Positions 8,556 to 13,862 of a stretch of DNA of 13,862 nucleotides are shown here, one piece after another. The stretch's first letter is position 1; each line of letters opens with the position of its first letter. Origin of the DNA: Candidatus Latescibacterota bacterium (GTDB lineage: Bacteria; JAAXHH01; JABIQT01); assembly GCA_018667995.1 (NCBI GenBank), contig JABIQT010000795.1, positions 1-13,862 of the forward strand, read 5' to 3'. Position numbers and translations under genes: made by a program. Below the pieces are notes generated by a model, which worked only from the letters and a program-made list of their open reading frames with translations, had not been told where the DNA came from and ran no database searches.

Positions 8556-8674
8556 GGATGCTCCTTATTACGGTCAAAATCCAGCACCTGAGAGTGTGCC
8601 CAGGCTGCTTTGATATGCGATTCATAGTCCTCGCCGACCAGACGAAGCCGTCGTAGAATTCTCCGAAATTTCAT
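8552..8674 (-). CDS. Possible 40-residue basic small protein, ATGA-coupled to the oxidoreductase
   Basis: This ORF fills most of the gap between the ceramidase-like gene and the oxidoreductase. It starts 25 bases after the upstream stop, and its TGA overlaps the next ATG as ATGA, the classic arrangement for translational coupling. The product begins MKFRRILRRLRLVGEDYESH and is strongly basic at the N-terminus and mixed-charge after that; it has no membrane segment. The AAGGAG site of the next gene lies inside its last codons. Against it: no clear Shine-Dalgarno of its own, short length, and only about half of codon third positions are G or C. I do not recognise a family. It could be a real small protein, a translated coupler, or chance. 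Confidence 0.4.
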   Translation of the reverse strand: MKFRRILRRLRLVGEDYESHIKAAWAHSQVLDFDRNKEHP

Positions 8675-8699
8675 GTAGACGCATCGTTTGAGCTGCGTT

Positions 8700-10142
8700 T
8701 CAGGTCATTTTCCATTCCGTGAGCTGCTTCGATATTGCATCAATAATGGATTCCAGTGCCCCAGGTCCCACTACAGCGGCCGACTCCTGGTACAGGCCTG
8801 TTCCATAATCGTCCTTCGGCAGGAGATAGCCACCCGTGCCGTGATTACACAGGACGGTTACAAATAGCGGAGTATTGGGATGGCGGGCGCGCAGTTCACG
8901 TTGCAGCACATTGTAGGGTTCTCCACTGACGAAGATGGCTACGCCCTCACCAAGGGACCACATCAAAATATCGTAGGGAGCCATGCCATCTGGAATCACC
9001 GCCTCAATTCTGCGAAAGGCTCTACGTGTTCGCTCTACCATGGCCCGGCAGTCGGCAGCTTCGTCGTTGTGGCCATCACTCCGCGCCGCTGCTTCGTGTT
9101 TCTGCCAATCATCGAGTTGTACCGATAGCTGTTCTCGTGTGGGCAGATCAAGGAAGGGCAATTCCAGACTCAGCTTCTGAAAAACGAACTCGTCGACCCT
9201 TTCAATCCGGCTGGCAGGCAGTGGTTCGTGAGACCAGACACCGATTGTCGCACCTGAAACGACTGGTCCGCTATAGGTCATCTCCGTTCCCGGCGGTGTG
9301 AGAGACTCAATGGCTGAGAGGGCGGCGTACCCGAGCTGTCGCCCGTTTCGTTCTGCCACGGCTGTATCTCCAACGTATCCGTCTTTGGGTCCCAGGTCAC
9401 CGCAGGCTCCCAGCAGAAAGAGGCAGGGAACCCCTGTGCCGTGTTCCACCACATCGCGCATGCCGCCAATGTAATCGGGGCTCACCAGTGTATTGTCCCA
9501 GGCCAAGGTGGTGGGGTGACAGGCGTAATTGACTATATGAGCTACTGCCCGACCGTCCTTGTCACTTACACGTCCCACCACAACCGTATCATCGGATTCT
9601 CTCTCAGGATTTGAACCGCATACAAACTGCTTCGTCTCATGGTCCCAGTAGTCACGGTTCCGGGCAAGGTCACAGTGGCCGGAACCGTAGGCGATCTCTA
9701 CCGGTTCGATCGCTGTCCTGGCCTGTTCTACAGCTTCTGCGATGAGGCTCGGTAGCTTCTTGAGATAGACAGGAATCAGGTTGCCGCCTTCGTCGCCTAT
9801 GCGATCCAGGTCGTAGTTGCCTGCAGCATGGGTATGGGAAAAAGTGATGATGAGGCGGCCGGGATCGAAACCTGTTTCCTCTGCGACTCGGGCACCGAGT
9901 TTATCCAGTTCGCCCTCGCGCAGCCAGCCCAAGTCAAGCGTCACCAGTAGATGTTCCGCCTGCGAATTCTCCGGGCTTATGATGAGGACAGTAGCGAAGA
10001 GTGGAGCGTGAATCCCTGTGGCTGCATCGTGGCTGGCGGCGCCCCAACAGCGATGATAGATATTTGCGGGCGGCGTGATCTCAGATCGCCCAAGGCCCAT
10101 CCTGCATCGACCCAATGGTGTCGGCATGGTGCGCTGGCTCAT
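8700..10142 (-). CDS. Neutral/alkaline ceramidase-like N-terminal domain protein, no signal peptide
   Basis: This 480-residue protein resembles the neutral/alkaline non-lysosomal ceramidase N-terminal domain. It opens with GLGRSEITPP (16-25). SHTHAAG at 102-108 carries the HxH metal motif (His103, His105), and NYACHPTTL at 205-213 carries His209. GACGDLGP lies at 245-252, GEPY gives Glu408, and GGYLLP gives Tyr439. Compared from memory with the Pseudomonas ceramidase, the four zinc ligands have counterparts, but the nucleophilic Ser lines up with Gly245. A role as a true ceramidase is therefore doubtful; many homologues of this type are uncharacterised. There is no signal peptide, unlike secreted ceramidases, and the usual C-terminal Ig-like domain is missing. 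AGGAG lies 6 bases before the ATG. It is the first gene of the unit leading into the small ORF and the oxidoreductase, so it may release a substrate that the latter oxidises. Confidence 0.82.
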   Translation of the reverse strand: MSQRTMPTPLGRCRMGLGRSEITPPANIYHRCWGAASHDAATGIHAPLFATVLIISPENSQAEHLLVTLDLGWLREGELDKLGARVAEETGFDPGRLIITFSHTHAAGNYDLDRIGDEGGNLIPVYLKKLPSLIAEAVEQARTAIEPVEIAYGSGHCDLARNRDYWDHETKQFVCGSNPERESDDTVVVGRVSDKDGRAVAHIVNYACHPTTLAWDNTLVSPDYIGGMRDVVEHGTGVPCLFLLGACGDLGPKDGYVGDTAVAERNGRQLGYAALSAIESLTPPGTEMTYSGPVVSGATIGVWSHEPLPASRIERVDEFVFQKLSLELPFLDLPTREQLSVQLDDWQKHEAAARSDGHNDEAADCRAMVERTRRAFRRIEAVIPDGMAPYDILMWSLGEGVAIFVSGEPYNVLQRELRARHPNTPLFVTVLCNHGTGGYLLPKDDYGTGLYQESAAVVGPGALESIIDAISKQLTEWKMT

Positions 10143-10336
10143 AATGTTCTCCTATGCGTGTCTAATTGGCTGGATTCATACTAGATTGGCCACACTGTTT
10201 TGTCAAACACAAATGCCCGGCTTGCCTGGATGGACGGGCAACCGATTAAAGTATCTCTTCCGTTCAATTGCTTTTGGGTTATTTTATAGAGTCATTTCTG
10301 GAAGTGAAGGGCAACGAAATCGAGGAGGAAACGGCC
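10143..10336. promoter_or_regulatory. Divergent control region between the ceramidase-like operon and the hydrolase operon
   Basis: These 194 bases separate two divergent transcription units and must hold both promoters. The clearest structure is TGCCCG (10214-10219) paired with CGGGCA (10235-10240). An alternative pairing, TTGCC (10222-10226) with GGCAA (10237-10241), uses part of the same sequence. An AT-rich stretch, TTATTTTATAGAG at about 10279-10291, could hold a rightward -10 element, but no -35 at normal spacing is evident. No gene is supported here: the frame from 10268 is simply the in-frame extension of the hydrolase. Confidence 0.45.
10323..10328 (+). promoter_or_regulatory. AGGAGG Shine-Dalgarno that decides the hydrolase start
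   Basis: A perfect AGGAGG lies 8 bases before ATG at 10337. An in-frame start at 10268 has no such site and would bury the signal peptide behind 23 extra residues, so the 10337 start is strongly preferred. Confidence 0.85.
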
Positions 10337-11611
10337 ATGGGCCGTGTAGCTAACCTGATATGTGGTTTATTGACAGCGGCAATCTGGTGTCTGCCTCACA
10401 CCGTGAGCGCTCAACCCCTGCAAGTCCAGACTGTCATTTCACCGAACTCTGCGGGTGTACCCATCCTGGAGGAGCGCGGACTAATCCGGCTCAACGCCAA
10501 TAGTCGCGTCTATGAGAAACGATTCTTGATTCGTTTTCCGGATAACCCGGGCCAGTGGAATGAACGCCTGATAATAGGCGTCCACGGGGGGTCTGGTGGT
10601 GCGCTTTATTCGCGAACGGGAAGCATGATCGAAACCAGCGAGACCGCGCTTGACGATGTGGTCGCTGATCATGCCACCTCACTGGGATATGCCTATGCCA
10701 GTTTGGATCGTCAAGGAATCGGCGGCACTCGTGAGGGGTTGGGGTTGGTCCATGCTTTTGCGGACCAGGCACGATTACGGATTCAGGAGATCTTCGGTCG
10801 CCGGGCCAGGCATGTTTATCTGGTCGGGTTCTCGGCTGGCGGTGCCATTGCGCGGTTTGCCTCCGAGGAACCTAAACCGAGATACGATGGGATTTTGATT
10901 GTGGCGGGCGCTGGTGGCACGATGCTTCAGCTGGAGCGTCAGGCCAAACTGGCGTCACTATGGCCGGATGTGGATCCTGTACGGAATCCACATCTGGACG
11001 CGAGAGACGCGAAGATCGTCCTGTATTCCAAAGCGGTTGGCACGTCAGGAGATGCCCGAAAATTCTGGTCGTTCGTGGGCGCCGGGCAATCGCTGGGTCA
11101 GCTGAGGCGCACGTTGGAGAGCCTGGGGTTGACCGGTCTGAGCGACAAAGACGTACTGGGTTTTCGTATTAAGAACCACGACGACAATGAGGCGTTTATG
11201 AGCAACATCCGCCAACTGCGAAGTACCGACGTGACGGGCAAGGTCACCGTGCCAACCATCGAGGTAGTGGGTACCTATGACGATGTGGTGCTGGTGGGTG
11301 TTAAGGATTACAAGGACAAGGTGCAGGATGTGTCGCGAAAGGCAAGATTCCGAAAACCCATTCACAATCACCGTTTGTATCAGGTAGAGGGTGTCTGGCA
11401 CATATCTGTCGACGACGATGCCCTGCAGACTTTTCAGTTTTTCATGGGGCAGATGGGTGTCAGCTCGGAGGCCCAGAATTGGCTGGAATCAGGTGGCACC
11501 TATATACCCACAGTGGAGGAGGCGCTCGCATATCTCGACCGATGGATTTCAGAACGAAAATCTCCTCCGAGCGATCAGACTGTTCGACCCAGTCAGCAAT
11601 TGAAGAAATAG
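10337..11611 (+). CDS. Secreted alpha/beta-hydrolase (esterase/tannase-like)
   Basis: The 424-residue protein has a Sec signal peptide (residues 1-25, cleavage after VSA). The alpha/beta-hydrolase fold is clear. LIIGVHGGSGG at 78-88 provides the oxyanion-side HGG loop, and YASLDRQGIGG lies at 120-130. The nucleophile elbow GFSAGG has Ser166. The acid is probably in GTYDDVV (Asp315 or Asp316), and the catalytic His is His355 in GVWHIS. The product should act in the periplasm or outside the cell on an ester, amide or similar bond. The size and the long insert between the Ser and Asp motifs resemble tannase/feruloyl-esterase or oligomer-hydrolase relatives, but I cannot name a substrate. The next gene starts 19 bases downstream and also carries an export signal, so the two products probably share a compartment and perhaps a pathway. 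Confidence 0.85.
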   Translation: MGRVANLICGLLTAAIWCLPHTVSAQPLQVQTVISPNSAGVPILEERGLIRLNANSRVYEKRFLIRFPDNPGQWNERLIIGVHGGSGGALYSRTGSMIETSETALDDVVADHATSLGYAYASLDRQGIGGTREGLGLVHAFADQARLRIQEIFGRRARHVYLVGFSAGGAIARFASEEPKPRYDGILIVAGAGGTMLQLERQAKLASLWPDVDPVRNPHLDARDAKIVLYSKAVGTSGDARKFWSFVGAGQSLGQLRRTLESLGLTGLSDKDVLGFRIKNHDDNEAFMSNIRQLRSTDVTGKVTVPTIEVVGTYDDVVLVGVKDYKDKVQDVSRKARFRKPIHNHRLYQVEGVWHISVDDDALQTFQFFMGQMGVSSEAQNWLESGGTYIPTVEEALAYLDRWISERKSPPSDQTVRPSQQLKK

Positions 11612-11630
11612 GCCCATCAAGAAAGAGCGT

Positions 11631-12989
11631 ATGATGCAGACAGACGCCACAAATACCAATGAAGAAGAAACCACTCCGAATGACACCGACGATGGGTTCT
11701 CCCGGCGCAGATTTCTGAGCCGGGGTGTCTCTGCATTGGGTGCAACGGCGCTCCTCGGTGGTTCTGAATGGTGGAGCAATGGGGTGAGCGAGGCCCTCGC
11801 CCAGTTAGGGACGCCAAATGGGCCGAACGACGAGACTTTCTGGAGTGGCGTACGTGGACAGTTCTCCTTCGAACCTGATATTACCTATCTGAACAACGGT
11901 AGTATCGGCGTGCCTCCTCAGGAGGTGGCAAACGCGGTCATTGAGGGATATCTCAAAATGTCTGCCAATCCCGCCGTTCAGGAATATGCGATGATTGATG
12001 AAATCGAAGCCACGGTACGACCGCAAATGGCCAATTTCATCGGCGCCGACAGGGATGAGGTCGCTTTTACCAGGAATGCCACGGAATCACTGAACATCAT
12101 GGCCAACGGCCTTGAGCTGAAACCGGGCGACGAAATACTAACGACGACACATGAACATGCAGCGGGGTTGGACCCCTGGCTGCTCAAGTCCCAGAGGGAC
12201 GGAGTCATTGTCCGGCAGATTCGTGTTCCCTCTCCGCCCGATAGCGTGAATCAGATAGTGGAAGCCTTTCGGAGTGCTATCAACGAGAAAACGCGGGTTC
12301 TGTTTTTCTGCCATATTACACGTGGCCCGGGCTTGCTCTATCCTGCGAAAGCCCTATGCACTATGGCACGAGATCGTGGGGTCATCTCGGCGGTGGATGC
12401 TGCTCAGTCCGTGGGAATGGTGGAAATGGACGTCCATGATATGGGTTGTGATATGCTCGCCAGCAGCTTGCACAAGTGGGTGCTCGCACCCATGGGCACC
12501 GGCATTCTTTATGTACGGAAATCGTTGCAGAAGAAGCTCACGCCACTGATAGCTGGATCCGGTACATGGGACATTTCGGAATCGGGATCCGGCCGATACG
12601 AATGCGTGGGTACCTTCCCGGTACCCCTGCGGGCAGGAATCGGCGCCGCGCTGAACTTTGTGTCAGGTATTGGTCTACCAAACATTATCGCTCGCAACCG
12701 ATTGATGTCTGACCATCTCAAGACGCACGTGGCGGATACGCCAGGTCTACGGTTGATGACGTCGCCGCTCTATGAACTCTCCTCACCGGGGATTACCACA
12801 GTGGAGGTTGATGGCTGGGACGCCAGATCCCTCAGCAAGGCGCTTCAGGAACGGTACAGCATCTCGGTCGGCAGCGATACGGGCGATGGCAACAACGGGC
12901 TGCGCATCTCGACACACCTATACAACACACCTCGTGAAGTCGACAAACTCCTGGATGCCCTGAACGGCTTGATGCGGTCCCCCATGTAG
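11631..12989 (+). CDS. Class V aminotransferase-fold PLP enzyme with twin-arginine leader (isopenicillin N epimerase/cysteine desulfurase-like)
   Basis: This 452-residue protein opens with a polar, acidic stretch and then SRRRFLSRG at 24-32, a twin-arginine motif. A small hydrophobic run follows (GVSALGATALLGG, 32-44), with probable cleavage after ALA near residue 57. The enzyme body has LNNGSIGVPP at 87-96, TRNATESLN at 147-155, HEHAAG at 174-179, VDAAQS with Asp256 for the PLP ring nitrogen, and SSLHKW with Lys282 as the Schiff-base lysine, followed by PMGTG. These are standard class V features. The HEH loop and overall layout are nearest the isopenicillin N epimerase-like branch. Tat export would allow folding with PLP in the cytoplasm before transport. 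ATG at 11631 and 11634 are both possible, and the upstream AAGAAAGAG is a weak ribosome site. It follows the secreted hydrolase by 19 bases. The reaction could be racemisation, desulfuration or transamination. Confidence 0.88.
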   Translation: MMQTDATNTNEEETTPNDTDDGFSRRRFLSRGVSALGATALLGGSEWWSNGVSEALAQLGTPNGPNDETFWSGVRGQFSFEPDITYLNNGSIGVPPQEVANAVIEGYLKMSANPAVQEYAMIDEIEATVRPQMANFIGADRDEVAFTRNATESLNIMANGLELKPGDEILTTTHEHAAGLDPWLLKSQRDGVIVRQIRVPSPPDSVNQIVEAFRSAINEKTRVLFFCHITRGPGLLYPAKALCTMARDRGVISAVDAAQSVGMVEMDVHDMGCDMLASSLHKWVLAPMGTGILYVRKSLQKKLTPLIAGSGTWDISESGSGRYECVGTFPVPLRAGIGAALNFVSGIGLPNIIARNRLMSDHLKTHVADTPGLRLMTSPLYELSSPGITTVEVDGWDARSLSKALQERYSISVGSDTGDGNNGLRISTHLYNTPREVDKLLDALNGLMRSPM

Positions 12990-12996
12990 CACATGT

Positions 12997-13013
12997 AGGG
13001 CTCTCTATGCCCT
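12997..13013. terminator. Short hairpin in the convergent gap, weak terminator candidate
   Basis: AGGGC (12997-13001) and GCCCT (13009-13013) are exact complements around a 7-base loop, followed rightward by GGAGTTTT. The hairpin sits just past the stop of the PLP enzyme and overlaps the last codons of leuD. It could terminate the rightward transcript. The stem is only five pairs and the T-run is short and displaced, so support is modest. Confidence 0.3.
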
Positions 13014-13595
13014 GGAGTTTTCGTAGGTTGTTATGTCCGCCTCGTACTGAAGCGTCCACCCGATCTCATCCAGACCCTTCTGGATGAATTCCTTCCTGAA
13101 CGAATCTACCTCGAAATCATGGCTTGTTCCGTCCGCCTCGGTTACGGTCTGTGCGTTGATGTCAATGGTCAGAGACGTCTGCGGTTGGCCAGCCGCATCA
13201 GCAAGCAACCGTTGAACTACGGATTCCGGTAGCACAATCGGCAGTAGTCCATTTTTGAAGCAATTGTTGTAGAAAATGTCGGCGAATGACGGGGCGATGA
13301 TGACGCGAAAGCCGAAATCCTGCAGTGCCCACGGCGCATGCTCCCGCGAACTGCCACAGCCAAAGTTATCGCCCGCCATCAAAATCGTGGCACCTTCATA
13401 CTGCTTCTGATTCAAGATGAATTCTGGATTAGGTGATCCGTCGGGCAGAAAGCGCCAATCGTTGAAGAGAAACTGGCCGAAACCTGTCCGCTCTATCCGT
13501 TTCAGAAACAGTTTTGGTATGATCTGGTCGGTATCCACGTTAATCCGATCCAGCGGTAAGATACGTCCTGTATGTGTCGAGAATGGTGTTGGCAT
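13005..13595 (-). CDS. leuD: 3-isopropylmalate dehydratase small subunit (LeuD)
   Basis: At 196 residues this is normal LeuD length. It carries the swivelling-domain signatures THTGRILPLDRINVDTDQII at 8-27, FGCGSSREHAPWAL at 78-91, and APSFADIFYNNCFKNGLLP at 101-119. With LeuC it interconverts 2- and 3-isopropylmalate in cytoplasmic leucine synthesis; the SSREHAPWAL loop belongs to the substrate-recognition region. I chose ATG at 13595, which gives the usual MPTPFSTHTG start and has AGGA 8 bases upstream. An in-frame TTG at 13613 would add six residues and is less likely. leuC ends 98 bases upstream on the same strand, so the two subunits are probably co-transcribed. The gene converges with the PLP-enzyme gene across 15 bases. 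Confidence 0.96.
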   Translation of the reverse strand: MPTPFSTHTGRILPLDRINVDTDQIIPKLFLKRIERTGFGQFLFNDWRFLPDGSPNPEFILNQKQYEGATILMAGDNFGCGSSREHAPWALQDFGFRVIIAPSFADIFYNNCFKNGLLPIVLPESVVQRLLADAAGQPQTSLTIDINAQTVTEADGTSHDFEVDSFRKEFIQKGLDEIGWTLQYEADITTYENSRA

Positions 13596-13599
13596 ATTT

Positions 13600-13686
13600 T
13601 CAATCCTGTTCAATGAGACCCGTTAGTTGTCGTAAATGGCTGGTCGGATAGTCGGCCGCAAAAGATATCTGGCGCCGACTCCGCAT
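13600..13686 (-). CDS. Doubtful 28-residue ORF in the leuC-leuD gap
   Basis: An ATG 7 bases after the leuC stop opens a 28-codon frame whose TGA falls 4 bases before the leuD ATG. An AGGGA sits about 4 bases before this start. The frame spans nearly the whole gap and could couple translation of leuC to leuD. The product is polar and basic at the N-terminus with no recognisable family. A frame this short often occurs by chance. Confidence 0.2.
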   Translation of the reverse strand: MRSRRQISFAADYPTSHLRQLTGLIEQD

Positions 13687-13693
13687 CAAATCC

Positions 13694-13862
13694 CTATCGA
13701 ACATCCACAAAATGACCGGCTACTGCCGCAGCAGCAGCCATGGCGGGGCTTACCAGGTGTGTCCTGCTGCCTGTCCCCTGGCGTCCCTCGAAATTGCGGT
13801 TGGAGGTGCTGGCGCAGCGATCTCCGGCCGTTAGGATGTCCTGGTTCATCCCCAAACACATG
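13694..13862 (-). CDS. leuC: 3-isopropylmalate dehydratase large subunit (LeuC), C-terminal fragment
   Basis: Only the last 55 codons are in the window; the rest lies beyond the right edge. The visible part contains CLGMNQD (the CLGMN cysteine is one of the three [4Fe-4S] ligands of aconitase-type LeuC), [15 protein letters not shown], and [18 protein letters not shown] before a TAG stop. These match the highly conserved LeuC C-terminus. The protein is the iron-sulfur catalytic subunit of isopropylmalate isomerase and acts together with LeuD, encoded just downstream. Confidence 0.96.
   Translation of the reverse strand, partial: MCLGMNQDILTAGDRCASTSNRNFEGRQGTGSRTHLVSPAMAAAAAVAGHFVDVR

Noticed and set aside
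10268-10336. Longer start for the secreted hydrolase
   Set aside because: The 23-residue extension would hide the signal peptide and has no ribosome site, whereas ATG at 10337 follows a perfect AGGAGG.
10337-10414. Lipoprotein signal on the hydrolase (Cys in the leader)
   Set aside because: The cysteines at residues 9 and 18 lie within the hydrophobic core and lack a proper lipobox; the VSA-Q site fits ordinary signal peptidase cleavage.

Overview
The window (about 54% GC by impression) looks like chromosomal DNA from an uncultured member of the FCB superphylum. It carries a porU-porV pair of the type IX secretion system (T9SS), and one protein ends in an NYPNPF-type C-terminal domain, a form common in that superphylum. 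Several genes have clear AAGGAG/AGGAGG Shine-Dalgarno sites, which Bacteroidetes proper usually lack. That points to an FCB relative such as Gemmatimonadota, Latescibacterota or a similar lineage, but the phylum cannot be fixed from this window alone. I see no tRNA, rRNA, CRISPR array, insertion sequence or phage gene.

Region 1 (1-6090, minus strand) is an export cluster: porU (C25 sortase), porV (outer-membrane shuttle protein), a perfect 19-bp hairpin, then a secreted M6 metalloprotease that runs off the window's left edge. The protease is a plausible client of the secretion system. Region 2 (6091-6480) is a gene-free divergent spacer, followed by a stand-alone PhzF-family enzyme on the plus strand.

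Region 3 (7440-10142, minus strand) is a probable operon. It holds a ceramidase-like metal-dependent protein with no signal peptide and a Gly where the ceramidase nucleophile should be, a possible 40-residue protein, and a Gfo/Idh/MocA oxidoreductase whose start overlaps the small ORF by ATGA. This resembles a small catabolic unit (hydrolysis then oxidation) of unknown substrate.

Region 4 (10337-12989, plus strand) is divergent from region 3. It is a two-gene unit encoding an exported alpha/beta hydrolase and a class V PLP enzyme with a twin-arginine leader, so both products should work outside the cytoplasm. Region 5 (13005-13862, minus strand) is the leucine pathway pair leuC (partial) and leuD, which converges on region 4 across a 15-bp gap.

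The best candidates for new biology are the Tat-exported PLP enzyme paired with a secreted hydrolase, the ceramidase-fold protein with an altered catalytic position, the ATGA-coupled small ORF, and the perfect hairpin inside the T9SS cluster.
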